The notes beneath the pieces are model-generated. The model searched no databases, had not been told where the DNA came from, and saw only the letters and a list, made by a program, of their open reading frames with translations. A program made the translations under genes and the position numbers. 64,000 nucleotides of DNA, taken from the NCBI RefSeq assembly GCF_001466725.1, contig NZ_CP013650.1:868001-932000 (forward strand). Direction: 5' to 3'. Positions 31,121 through 40,050 of this stretch are shown here, piece by piece. The first letter of the stretch is position 1; each line of letters begins with the position of its first letter. This stretch comes from Lacimicrobium alkaliphilum (GTDB lineage: Bacteria > Pseudomonadota > Gammaproteobacteria > Enterobacterales > Alteromonadaceae).

Positions 31121-31342
31121 ATGACAGTTAAACCCGGTCGATACCGGCATTACAAAGGCAATGACTATCAGGTGCTGGGCGTGGCCCGGCACAGTGAAGA
31201 TGAGACAGAGTTTGTGGTGTATCGGCCTCTGTATGGTGAAGGGGCCCTGTGGATCCGGCCTCTTAGCATGTTTACCGAAGAGGTTGAAGTGGAAGGTAAA
31301 CTCGTACCAAGGTTTGCCTTTGAATCAGGCTTGCACGATTAA
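31121..31342 (+). CDS. DUF1653 small protein
   Basis: This 73-residue soluble protein begins KPGRYRHYKGNDYQVLGVARHSE and has FVVYRPLYGEGALWIRPLSMFTEEV, the full DUF1653 pattern. The family is a small beta-fold protein of unknown function. It starts two bases after the aminopeptidase stop. Its last 18 bases overlap the 3' end of the convergent methyltransferase gene. Confidence 0.9.
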   Translation: MTVKPGRYRHYKGNDYQVLGVARHSEDETEFVVYRPLYGEGALWIRPLSMFTEEVEVEGKLVPRFAFESGLHD

Positions 31343-32308
31343 CTGCCAGCCCAGAATGCCCTGAGGGTTTGTCACTTCCTTACATTCCTCAATGGTCATT
31401 CCAAGGCTGGTTAGTTGCTGGCATTGCTGAGTTATTGTGTCTTTATCATAGGCGGCGCCAAGCATCGACTGCATACGTTGTAAATGGCTGGAGAAATCTT
31501 CCTCCATGCTATTAAGCCAGTTGATGATATCTGATGCGTTAAAGGCCTGCATACGATTAAACATATCGCCAAGATCGCGATAAAACTGCAGTATGATGCC
31601 ATCGGCAATCCCGGGGCCCTGTTGCCGTAAAAGTGTCGTCATTTTTCTGACCGGAATCGAAAGCGCCCTGTCGGCCTTTTGAAAGTCATCATGGCTCCCA
31701 TTGCCTTTGAGCATATTAAAACCCGCCGCAAAGGCGTTTCTGGCTAATTCAAACACACCACTTTGTATTACCTGTTGCAGGGCATCGCTACTGGTACTGG
31801 CATGCTGGTAAATCAGACCGTCACGATGATGGATAATAGCCGCCATCCTGCCTTGTGGTGTCAGGATTTCTGCGGCGTTTATCAGCGCATGGTCACCGGC
31901 ATATTCAATACCAAACTGACTGAATATCAAATCCGCCGAGGCAGTCTTTATCGGCAGCGCTGCACCATCGGCCACCAGCCCCCCTTGCAGGCCAAGTGTT
32001 TCTGTTGTGGTCTTAACCGCAGCCAATGAATAGTCGAGGCAATAGTGCCTTACCTCAATCTCAGTATTCTGATTGAGAGGTTGGGATTGTGTGGTTTTCT
32101 CCAGACATTGGTGGGCAATGTCACTGACAGCACCTTTACCACAGGCCAGTTCCAGCATTACTGCGGGTGGCTGGTGCTGAAACTCGCTGATAAAAAACTG
32201 ATTCCAGAACTGTTCAATTTCTGCATGCTCTGCTTCCTTGTTTTGGAATCCGGCTCTAGTGGCTTTTTGCCAATAGGCATCCCATGCACCGGCGTTGCTT
32301 CCCGACAT
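31325..32308 (-). CDS. SAM-dependent methyltransferase (class I)
   Basis: The protein has 327 residues. Motif I for S-adenosylmethionine binding reads VMLELACGKGAVSDIA at about residues 50-65, and the expected following motifs include GLVADGAALPIKTASADLIFSQFGIEY. The first 45 residues contain WDAYWQKAT, a pattern seen in methyltransferases of unknown substrate. The last third is helical and probably gives specificity. The substrate cannot be assigned. Convergent overlap with DUF1653 is 18 bases. Confidence 0.8.
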   Translation of the reverse strand: MSGSNAGAWDAYWQKATRAGFQNKEAEHAEIEQFWNQFFISEFQHQPPAVMLELACGKGAVSDIAHQCLEKTTQSQPLNQNTEIEVRHYCLDYSLAAVKTTTETLGLQGGLVADGAALPIKTASADLIFSQFGIEYAGDHALINAAEILTPQGRMAAIIHHRDGLIYQHASTSSDALQQVIQSGVFELARNAFAAGFNMLKGNGSHDDFQKADRALSIPVRKMTTLLRQQGPGIADGIILQFYRDLGDMFNRMQAFNASDIINWLNSMEEDFSSHLQRMQSMLGAAYDKDTITQQCQQLTSLGMTIEECKEVTNPQGILGWQLIVQA

Positions 32309-32419
32309 AACATCTGCTGTTTGTGAGGTAATAAGAGGATTACCATATATAACGCAGATATATAGGTCAAGGCGTCAGAATACCAGGGTAAACGGAACAA
32401 TCATCTTGGTGTTTCATAC

Positions 32420-32450
32420 AAAACAGGCCACCTGCTGGCGGCCTGTTTTA
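32420..32450 (-). terminator. Terminator after the first TonB-receptor gene
   Basis: AAAACAGGCC and GGCCTGTTTT form a 10-bp perfect stem with an 11-base loop, 15 bases after the TonB-receptor stop. Terminal T runs exist on both strands, so it also protects against read-through from the other side. Confidence 0.8.
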
Positions 32451-32464
32451 CTGAGAGCAAAGGA

Positions 32465-35353
32465 TTAATATGTCAGTGTGACACCGGCAAAGACATAGCG
32501 ACCCAGAGCATCATAGAAGCCGGGGAAGGTATTACCGTTGCCTGAGCCTGTCGGCGCGTTGGGCAACAACGGTGGCTCTTTATCGAGCACATTATTGATA
32601 CCCAGTCTCAGTGAGACATGTTCATGGGCCTGCCAGGTGGCTGCAAGATCCAGGTAGTTCTGGCTGCTGAACGTGGTTGGTCCGGCCGGAGTGTTCACAC
32701 CGGTATACTCTTGTGCTTCGCCCAGATAACGCCAGGTAGCCGTCAGGTTGGCGTCCCATGGTGTAGTCCAGGTGGCACGCAGATTATGGCGCCATTCCGG
32801 AGAGGGTTGCAGGCAGGAAGTGCGGTCCCAGTAGCCGGCACATTCAATCACAGGATCGCCGGGTACGGGCTCGTTATCCAGCTTCTCCAGCCAGGTTCCC
32901 ACCAGGCTCAAATTGAGCGTACCCATATCATCCAGACTGAAGTCATAGGTGGCTTCGATATCCACGCCACTGGTGGCAAGGAAACCTATATTGATATCCG
33001 TTGCCGTAACGCTGGCCTGGCCGACCCACAGGTTACCATTGGGCCCACGGTTAACCAGATTACAGAAGGTGGGGTCACCGGTGGCTCCGCACTTCTGAAT
33101 GATAGTCGTCTGTGGAATATTGGTAATGGCCTTATCTACTTCAATATCGAAGTAGTCAATATTCATATTAAAGCCGGGTAATGCGCTGGGAGAGAGTGCA
33201 AAACCAAAGGAGATGGTATCAGACTCTTCCGGATCCAGGTTGGGATTACCTCCGGTAATGGTATTGTACTGCCCGGCAGGACTAGTCAGCCCGGCAGCCT
33301 TGTACTGGGATGGATCAAGGCCGGTACGCACACAGTCTTCCAGCGACATAGTGCCGTTGGCGCCACAAGGGTCGTCGTTCATATTAAACAGACCCAATGT
33401 CTGAGGCCTGAACAGATCCCGTACATTCCCTGCCCGCACAGCACGCTGGAAGCTGCTGCGGAAACGTATGTCTTCGTTAATTCCCCAGTCCAGAGCGACT
33501 TTATAGGTATTGGTGGTCTTATCGGTGGAGTAGTCAGAGTAGCGATAGGCCAGTTCCAATGTTAATTCTTCAGCAAAAGAGCGTGCTTCCAGCAGCGGGA
33601 TGTCCAGTTCACCAAAGAATTCTTTGACATTAAATCCGCCGCTCACCGCGCCGGTCGGGCCGCCCTGACCAGCACCATCGCCTGAGGTAAACCCCTGGTC
33701 AGGTGCAAATACCAGTGACTCGCGGCGGTATTCCAGGCCCGCGACCACACCAACACCAGTGGAGGTACCCGGGAACATAACGCCGGCTTCGGTCAGATCA
33801 CCTGTCACATAACCACTGACCTGGGTGGTGGTAGTGTCACCACGGGAATACAGGGGCAATACCAGATAGTTTAACTGGGCCTGAGTCACACCGCCCTCGC
33901 GGAACACATTCCAAGGCACACAGTTTGGATCACTACCGTCAAGCACAGACTGACAAACCGGGTTGCCTTCACTATCCGCGACTACATTCAATGCCCGGAT
34001 AATACGGGTGGTAGACAGATCATTCTGGTAGGTTTGTACCATGCTGACGTTGGAGTAATTCGCAAATACGTCATAGGACCAGTTGTCGTCGATAATGCCT
34101 CTTACCCCTAACACGCCACGGTGTGAAGTGTGGCGCAAATCATTGCGGCGAGGCGCACCTTCAACACTGCGCCGGCCTATATAGACGCCCTGAAGTGTAT
34201 CTTCTCTGGTCAGGCCCTGAGAGGCACAGATGGTTTCAAACTGCTGATCAGACATCAGTGGGTTGCCGCAGAACAGCGTATTGGTTACAAAGAAGGCGCC
34301 GGATGGGGCAATCTGCGCCACACTGCGATCATCCATAAAGCTCAGTTCTGCATACACATCGGCATGCTCATTGATTTCATAGTTACCGATAGCACCAAAG
34401 GTTTTGCGTTTATCCGGACGCTGGTAGTAATTCAGCGGGCCGTAGTTATAGAGATTTGTAAAGGGTACAAATTCATCACCGCTGACTTCATAAGCATACT
34501 GATCAAAGTCAGTAAACTGACCGGCGGGTGTGGTACCCGAGCCGCCGCAAATGAACTCATTATTGGCATCATAAAACAGCGCGCAGGCACTGAAATCACG
34601 CTCCGACTGGCGCAATGCTTTGATATCCCTGAAGGTACCATAAAGGGTTACATTACCGGCACCGTCGGCAGTATTGGCCCCCAGCATAAAGGAAAAGTCA
34701 TTGGAATGACCGTCCCGTACATGGCTGGTAGGCAACTCAAAATTCAGTGCTTCAACCTTTTCCTGAATCGCGTCGTTGTCATTTTGGTGCTGGTAGAAGC
34801 TGTGCTGGTAATCAAAAGTAAAGCCTTCGAAATCATCTTTAAGAATAAAGTTGACCACCCCGGCCACGGCATCCGAACCATAGGTTGCTGATGCGCCTCC
34901 GGTCAGTACCTCAATCCGCTCAATCAGGGATGCGGGGATCTGGTTTACATCCGGAGCAATACCGCCAGCTATGGGTGAACCTGCTGGCAGGCGACGGCCA
35001 TTAACCAGCACCAGCGTGCGGGTACTGCCAAGGTTTCTTAAGTTGAGGGTGGCGGTACCGGTGGCGCCATTGGCGGCCATGCCGGTTTGAGCAGCAAACA
35101 GAGCGGGCATATCGTTAAGGATATCTTCGACACGGGTTAACCCCGTGATGGCAATGTCTGCGGCGCTGATTTCGGTCACTGGACTGGCGCTGACCATATT
35201 CACCCGTTGGATCCGCGATCCTGTGACGGATATTTTTTCCACTTCTTCAGTTTGTGTCTGATCCTGTGCCTGTGCACTGGATAAAGGCATCAGCAGTGCA
35301 CTGCCAAACAGCCCCATTTGTACTGCTAAGGCGATCTTTGTGCCATTAGTCAT
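32465..35353 (-). CDS. TonB-dependent outer-membrane receptor (large, OmpL/BtuB-like class)
   Basis: The protein has 962 residues. A signal peptide ends in SSAQAQ, a TonB box-like segment EVEKISVTGSRIQRVN follows, and the plug domain carries VEDILNDMPALFAAQTG, TLNLRNLGSTRTLVLVNGRRLP and VLTGGASATYGSDAVAGVVNF. The beta-barrel ends with the terminal aromatic YVFAGVTLTY. This subtype (GSRI, RTLVLVNGRR) is abundant in Alteromonadales and Xanthomonadales and imports oligosaccharides, peptides or other large nutrients. Transcription diverges from a LytS/LytR two-component system, which may control it. Confidence 0.93.
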   Translation of the reverse strand: MTNGTKIALAVQMGLFGSALLMPLSSAQAQDQTQTEEVEKISVTGSRIQRVNMVSASPVTEISAADIAITGLTRVEDILNDMPALFAAQTGMAANGATGTATLNLRNLGSTRTLVLVNGRRLPAGSPIAGGIAPDVNQIPASLIERIEVLTGGASATYGSDAVAGVVNFILKDDFEGFTFDYQHSFYQHQNDNDAIQEKVEALNFELPTSHVRDGHSNDFSFMLGANTADGAGNVTLYGTFRDIKALRQSERDFSACALFYDANNEFICGGSGTTPAGQFTDFDQYAYEVSGDEFVPFTNLYNYGPLNYYQRPDKRKTFGAIGNYEINEHADVYAELSFMDDRSVAQIAPSGAFFVTNTLFCGNPLMSDQQFETICASQGLTREDTLQGVYIGRRSVEGAPRRNDLRHTSHRGVLGVRGIIDDNWSYDVFANYSNVSMVQTYQNDLSTTRIIRALNVVADSEGNPVCQSVLDGSDPNCVPWNVFREGGVTQAQLNYLVLPLYSRGDTTTTQVSGYVTGDLTEAGVMFPGTSTGVGVVAGLEYRRESLVFAPDQGFTSGDGAGQGGPTGAVSGGFNVKEFFGELDIPLLEARSFAEELTLELAYRYSDYSTDKTTNTYKVALDWGINEDIRFRSSFQRAVRAGNVRDLFRPQTLGLFNMNDDPCGANGTMSLEDCVRTGLDPSQYKAAGLTSPAGQYNTITGGNPNLDPEESDTISFGFALSPSALPGFNMNIDYFDIEVDKAITNIPQTTIIQKCGATGDPTFCNLVNRGPNGNLWVGQASVTATDINIGFLATSGVDIEATYDFSLDDMGTLNLSLVGTWLEKLDNEPVPGDPVIECAGYWDRTSCLQPSPEWRHNLRATWTTPWDANLTATWRYLGEAQEYTGVNTPAGPTTFSSQNYLDLAATWQAHEHVSLRLGINNVLDKEPPLLPNAPTGSGNGNTFPGFYDALGRYVFAGVTLTY

Positions 35354-35666
35354 GTGTTTCTCCCGTTATCTTTGTAATGGTTATAGTGAGATAACCTCTG
35401 TTATCCGGCTCTAAGCTAGTCCTTACGCGCGCACGGAAATATAAGGGATACGCAGATGGTGGTGACGGAGTGACAAAGGGAGTAAATCAGGTGACAAGCG
35501 GGTGGAACTCTTGCCAGATGAATAAATGTGCGATCCTAAGTCTTTGAAATATAAAGGTTGAGATGAGTTCCAGGGAGAGTTTTTATCGTCCTTAGTTAAG
35601 CCTGGTTGCCTTAGCCCTGCGCTCTGGTGAATAATCACCCTTTGATTCCTTTTAAGCGGTCGTTTG
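35354..35666. promoter_or_regulatory. Divergent control region with GTTATC inverted repeats
   Basis: This 313-base gene-free interval lies between the TonB receptor and the LytS gene. Near the receptor start, GATAAC-CTCT-GTTATC (35390-35405) and GGTTAT-AGTGAG-ATAACC (35379-35396) overlap, and a further GTTATC occurs at 35365-35370. This looks like an operator array for the receptor gene. The remainder shows no gene or other clear signal. Confidence 0.45.
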
Positions 35667-36767
35667 ATGTTAGGTTCGCTGATAAAAAACCTGCCCGGCT
35701 GGCGTTTCTGGCTTGGCAACATCCTGTTCTGGTTGTTGATGAATACCTATGCCGCCGATCTGGGCTACCGCAGTATGACCCGTGCGGGGCGGGAAGTAGA
35801 ATGGCTGCTCGTCTGGTTTTACTATTTTGGCTGGTGGATGCCCTGGGCCATCGTGACGCCATTGGTGCTGGCGGCCACCCGTATAGTGGCTCTGAACTGG
35901 CAAAAATGGCAACGCACACTGACACAATTTACCCTGATGACACTCGGTGCGTTTGGAATTTATCTGGCACTGGCAGTGCCGATGATTGCCTGGTTCGAGC
36001 TGGGATCTATCACCTCTGAAAAGCTGCTGGAATCCTGGAGTCTTTTGTTTGAGCGCAGTGCCTGGCACTTTGATCTGCTCACCTATATTGCTGTGGTTTC
36101 AATTGGTTATATCACTCAATATTATGACAAGGCCCGTAAAGAAGAAGCCCGCAGCGAGAGTTTATTGCGCCAATTAGTGCAACTGGAGTTGCAATCGCTT
36201 AAATCACAACTGAACCCACATTTCCTGTTCAATACCTTAAATACTATCGCCAGTCTGATTCGTCTGGACGAGAAAGACAAAGCCGTGAGAGCGCTCAGTG
36301 AACTCAGCCTGATGCTGCGCAAGGTGTTGGAGAATCAGAGCAATCAGTTGATTAGTCTGGCTCAGGAAATGGAGTTTATTCAAAGCTATCTCACCATTCA
36401 GCAGATGCGCTTTGAGAATAAGCTGGAAACCCGGGTTGAGGTGAATCCGGAATGTCTGGAGATGGATGTGCCTTTTATGCTGTTACAGCCGCTGGTGGAA
36501 AATGCGGTGCAGCATGGTTCGCAACTCGAGTCTGATAAAAACCGGTTGTCGTTGCAGGTTTGGTGTCAGCCTGGCGAGCTGCATGTGAAGCTGACCAATA
36601 AGGTGCCCGAAAATGATGAACATCATGGATTTGGTATTGGTTTGAAAAATTGTCGCGAACGTCTGAATAAACTCTATGATCAAACGTATCAACTACGTCT
36701 GACTGAGCTGGATAACGGATACTTTGAGACTTACCTGATTTTGCCTGCCGGAGGAGAGGATGATTAA
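35667..36767 (+). CDS. LytS/YehU-type sensor histidine kinase
   Basis: The protein has 366 residues from ATG 35667 (a TTG codon immediately before also opens the frame). Four membrane spans occupy about residues 10-150. The kinase part is the His_kinase family: LKSQLNPHFLFNTLNTIASL holds the phospho-histidine, PFMLLQPLVENAVQHG is the N-box, and GFGIGLKNCRERL is the G-box. It pairs with the LytTR regulator, whose gene overlaps it by 8 bases. The stimulus is unknown. Confidence 0.92.
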   Translation: MLGSLIKNLPGWRFWLGNILFWLLMNTYAADLGYRSMTRAGREVEWLLVWFYYFGWWMPWAIVTPLVLAATRIVALNWQKWQRTLTQFTLMTLGAFGIYLALAVPMIAWFELGSITSEKLLESWSLLFERSAWHFDLLTYIAVVSIGYITQYYDKARKEEARSESLLRQLVQLELQSLKSQLNPHFLFNTLNTIASLIRLDEKDKAVRALSELSLMLRKVLENQSNQLISLAQEMEFIQSYLTIQQMRFENKLETRVEVNPECLEMDVPFMLLQPLVENAVQHGSQLESDKNRLSLQVWCQPGELHVKLTNKVPENDEHHGFGIGLKNCRERLNKLYDQTYQLRLTELDNGYFETYLILPAGGEDD

Positions 36768-37515
36768 GGTACTGATTGCTGATGATGAAACCCTGGCCCG
36801 TAAAACCATAGCCCTGTTGTTAAAAGACCAGCAGGATATCGGTGAGGTATTGCAGGCTGCAGATGGCAATCAGGCGCTGAGTCTGTATCAGGCAGAAAAA
36901 CCGGAACTGATTTTTCTGGATATTCAGATGCCAGGCCTGACCGGTATTCAACTGGCCGAGAAGGTGGATCCTCAGTGCGTGATTATTTTTGTCACCGCTT
37001 ATGATCAATATGCGATCACCGCTTTTGAGCTCAATGCTATCGATTATCTGCTTAAACCCTACGACGATGAACGGTTTTACAGGGCGCTGGATAAAGCCAG
37101 GGCGCGATTGCGCGAGCATGAATTTGGCGACTATCGCCAGATAGGGCAGCTGATCCGCCATATGCTGGATGAGCAGCACCGGCAATACAAAAGCCGGCTG
37201 GTGATCAAGGACCCCGGGCGTATCCGGTTGGTCGAGGTAGAGCAGATTGATTTTATTCTTGGGGCCGGTAACTATGCCGAGGTGCATCTGTTTGACGGCA
37301 AGTCTGTGCTGCATCGTGAAACCCTGACCAGCCTGGAGCAACAGCTGGACCCGTCGATTTTTGTACGTATTCACCGTTCTTCCATTGTGCGGCGCAGCAG
37401 TATCTGTGAATTACGGCCAAATGAAAAAGGTGATTACACCGTGATCCTCAAAAGCGGCCAGCAACTGACCTTGTCGCGGCGCAATAAACATAAGCTGGAT
37501 GAATTGCTGGGCTAA
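36760..37515 (+). CDS. LytTR-family response regulator
   Basis: The protein has 251 residues. The REC domain has D8-D9, the phospho-acceptor D54 in IFLDIQMPGLTG and K in LLKPYDDE. The C-terminal LytTR DNA-binding domain shows IDFILGAGNYAEVHL, FVRIHRSSIVRRS and LTLSRRNKHKLDELLG. It forms a two-component pair with the overlapping kinase gene. The divergent TonB receptor is the natural candidate target. The downstream metallo-hydrolase is 63 bases away with its own plausible promoter. Confidence 0.93.
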   Translation: MIKVLIADDETLARKTIALLLKDQQDIGEVLQAADGNQALSLYQAEKPELIFLDIQMPGLTGIQLAEKVDPQCVIIFVTAYDQYAITAFELNAIDYLLKPYDDERFYRALDKARARLREHEFGDYRQIGQLIRHMLDEQHRQYKSRLVIKDPGRIRLVEVEQIDFILGAGNYAEVHLFDGKSVLHRETLTSLEQQLDPSIFVRIHRSSIVRRSSICELRPNEKGDYTVILKSGQQLTLSRRNKHKLDELLG

Positions 37516-37584
37516 AAACTTGATCTAAATTGCTATGAAAGCGCTATAGTATTTCCTCGATATAACAAAACAAAGGATTTGACC

Positions 37585-38433
37585 ATGCGCTTATTTTTCC
37601 TGTTGCTATTGCTTCCCTTCAGCCTGTTGGCCAATGATGACAAGTTCGCCGATGTTAAAATTGAACGCACTCACCTGGCCGAATCCGTATACATGCTCAC
37701 CGGTGCCGGTGGCAATATCGGCGTATCAGCGGGGCCTGACGGGGTACTGATTATTGATGATCAGTTTGCGCCGCTGGCAGAAAAAATCGCTGCCAGTGTT
37801 GCTGATGTGGCCGATGCTGAGGTGAAATATATTGTAAATACTCACTATCATGGCGACCACACAGGCGGTAACGCCTGGTTTAAGCAAAAGCATCACGCCA
37901 CCGTATTTGCCCATGACAATGTACGCAGTCGGCTGGCCGATGACGAAAATCATCACCACGACGCCTTGCCGGTGGTGACCTATGAAGAAGGGGTCAAATT
38001 TCATTTTAACGGCGACACCATTCGTGTGATGCATCTGCCGGCAGGTCACACCGATGGTGATTCAGTGGTGTGGTTTGAAAAAGCACGGGTTTTGCACACC
38101 GGAGATCTGTTCTTTGAAGGTCGCTTTCCTTATATCGACCTTGGCGCCGGAGGAACAGTGGCCGGCTATATTGCCAATGTGGAACGGCTGATCAGCATGC
38201 TGGAAGACGACATGCAGATTATCTCCGGCCACGGCAAACTGTCCACCAAGGCGGATTACCAGAAATCACTGGATATGATGAAAGAAACGGCCGCCTTCGT
38301 ACTGACCCAGAAGCGTGCCGGCATGAGTCTTGAGCAACTGACTGAAAAGGGGCTGGATGAAAAGTGGAAAGACTGGTCATGGAACTTTATTACCGAAGAA
38401 AAGTGGATCGCCACCCTGTATAAAGGCCAGTAA
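37585..38433 (+). CDS. Secreted metallo-beta-lactamase-fold hydrolase
   Basis: The protein has 282 residues. A signal peptide (MRLFFLLLLLPFSLLA) precedes the MBL core: YIVNTHYHGDHTGGNAWF provides HxHxDH, LPAGHTDGDSVVWF the next ligand, HTGDLFFEG the aspartate, and ISGHGKLSTKADY the last histidine. It belongs to the same broad group as the gene at 2.9-3.9 kb but lacks its helical insertion. Residues 130-135 include a histidine-rich loop (ENHHHDA). The start ATG 37585 has AAAGGA at good spacing. Substrate unknown. Confidence 0.85.
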   Translation: MRLFFLLLLLPFSLLANDDKFADVKIERTHLAESVYMLTGAGGNIGVSAGPDGVLIIDDQFAPLAEKIAASVADVADAEVKYIVNTHYHGDHTGGNAWFKQKHHATVFAHDNVRSRLADDENHHHDALPVVTYEEGVKFHFNGDTIRVMHLPAGHTDGDSVVWFEKARVLHTGDLFFEGRFPYIDLGAGGTVAGYIANVERLISMLEDDMQIISGHGKLSTKADYQKSLDMMKETAAFVLTQKRAGMSLEQLTEKGLDEKWKDWSWNFITEEKWIATLYKGQ

Positions 38434-38967
38434 GCTTCTAAAGTTATCAGTTATCAGTTATCAGTTGTCAGCAATAAGTCGTAGCCCGTATAAAGCGAAG
38501 CGGAATACGGGTATTGCTCCACTCTGAGCACAAAAAAACATTAAATTTACCGCCGGGTCGCAGAGAACGCGGAGGTTGCAGAGATTATTGGTCTAAACCT
38601 CTGCGCTCTCAGCGCCTCTATGGTTAAGTCTCTTTGTCACAGGTCACTGGATGCCCGATAACGGCATTCGGGCATGACGTACTCTGGCTCTCCGTCACTC
38701 CCGCGTGCTGTTGGCGGGAGTCCAGTGCCTTTATTCACTCATTAGTAGCCCCCAGGCAGCAAAGCTCACCGGATGTCCGATAACGGCATTCGGGCATGAC
38801 ACGAACAATTAAGACCTCTGCGCTCTCAGCGCCTCTGCGTGAGTTCAGGTTGTAAACAGAGATCTGACAATAGGACGATAACCAGGATAAACAGCCGTAG
38901 GCCAGAATGACCGGCAATAAACAGCATGCTAAAGTGAGAGCTGTTTTTTGTTGTTGCAGGAATCCCT
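38434..38967. repeat. Intergenic repeat cluster
   Basis: No gene is supported in these 534 bases. In order: about four tandem AGTTATC heptamers (38442-38470); a GTAGCCCGTATAAAGCGAAG-type palindrome (38481-38515); CTCTGCG-type elements in opposite orientations (38546-38635 and 38815-38836); a GGATGCCCGATAACGGCATT element twice (38649-38678 and 38770-38799); and a CACTCCCGCGTGCTGTTGGC hairpin element ending in GGGAGTCCAGTGCCTT (38692-38731). These are dispersed families, some of which return at 43.4 and 46.7 kb. Confidence 0.75.
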
Positions 38968-39957
38968 ATGTCTCTACCCACTTTTGACGATGTGCGCGCT
39001 GCCAGTGAGCGCATCCGGCCTTTCGTGCACCGTACCCCTGTTGTTAACTCCAGCCTGCTTGATTCCTGGCTCGGCCACCAGGTGTTCTTTAAGCTTGAAT
39101 GTCTGCAGCGTACCGGCGCGTTTAAGTTAAGAGGCGCAACGAATGTGCTGGCCTGGCTTAAAGAAAAGGATCAGTTGCCTGAACGTATTGTCGCTAACAG
39201 CTCCGGCAATCATGCACAGGCTATCGCCTATGCTGCTTCGCTGTTTGATATCCCTGCAACCATTTTCAGTACCGAAAACGTATCCAGGGTCAAAGCGGCG
39301 GCCACCCAGTACTATGGCGCAGAACTTAAACTCTTTGCCACCCGTACAGAGGCGGATGAGGCAGTACAACAAGCCGCTGAACAACCCGGGGCGCTGTGGA
39401 TCCCTCCTTTTAATCATCAGCAGATTATTGCCGGTCAGGGCACCGCAGCGCTGGAAGCACTGGAAGACCTGAAACAGGTCGATGCTGTGTTTGCACCTTG
39501 TGGCGGCGGCGGCTTATTGGGCGGCACTTTACTGGCTGCAAATGGCCTGTGTCCGGACGCCGAAGTGATTGGCGCCGAACCGCTGGCGGCCAACGATGCT
39601 GCCAACTCCCTGCGAGAGGGCCATATTGTGCGTCTTGACGGTCCGCCGAAAACCCTTGCCGATGGCGCTGCCACGCCGGCAGTGGGAGACCTGACATTTC
39701 CTTTATTGCAGCAACTGGATGGGTTTTATGAAGTGGATGAAGTGCAGATTGCTTACTGGACACAATGGTTGCAGCATCTGCTGAAGATTCACCTTGAACC
39801 CACCTGTGCCATGACCATGGCCGCTGTGGTCGGCTGGCTGCAGGAGCGGCCGGAGCCGAGCAAGGCGCTGGTGATTATTTCAGGTGGCAATATCGATGCG
39901 GCGAAAATGCAGCAGATATGGAAAGTGGATTATCTGGACCAGCCGCCGATACTGTAA
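38968..39957 (+). CDS. PLP-dependent serine/threonine dehydratase family protein
   Basis: The protein has 329 residues with fold-type II PLP features. The Schiff-base lysine K53 is in CLQRTGAFKLRGA, the asparagine loop is SSGNHAQAIAYAA, and the phosphate-binding glycine loop is CGGGGLLGG. It lacks the C-terminal ACT regulatory domain of biosynthetic IlvA, so it is closer to catabolic threonine dehydratase or serine racemase. It deaminates or racemises serine/threonine-like amino acids. Which one cannot be told from the sequence. Confidence 0.85.
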   Translation: MSLPTFDDVRAASERIRPFVHRTPVVNSSLLDSWLGHQVFFKLECLQRTGAFKLRGATNVLAWLKEKDQLPERIVANSSGNHAQAIAYAASLFDIPATIFSTENVSRVKAAATQYYGAELKLFATRTEADEAVQQAAEQPGALWIPPFNHQQIIAGQGTAALEALEDLKQVDAVFAPCGGGGLLGGTLLAANGLCPDAEVIGAEPLAANDAANSLREGHIVRLDGPPKTLADGAATPAVGDLTFPLLQQLDGFYEVDEVQIAYWTQWLQHLLKIHLEPTCAMTMAAVVGWLQERPEPSKALVIISGGNIDAAKMQQIWKVDYLDQPPIL

Positions 39958-40050
39958 TATGTTCGGTACTGTTCGGTTTGGCAGCGATCGATCCTTCAAG
40001 GTCCAGTTTACGTAAGCTGGCTATTCATTTGTATTCACAGTGGGTGTGCT

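Noticed and set aside
34130..34891. 253-codon open frame opposite the first TonB receptor
   Set aside because: It lies wholly inside a confident 962-residue receptor gene, has no ribosome site and resembles no protein; it is an antisense shadow.
38442..38470. Possible CRISPR array or VNTR
   Set aside because: Units are only seven bases long, direct and without spacers; it is a short tandem repeat.
38735..39014. Small minus-strand open frames upstream of the PLP dehydratase
   Set aside because: They run through dispersed repeats and overlap one another; composition is that of the repeats.
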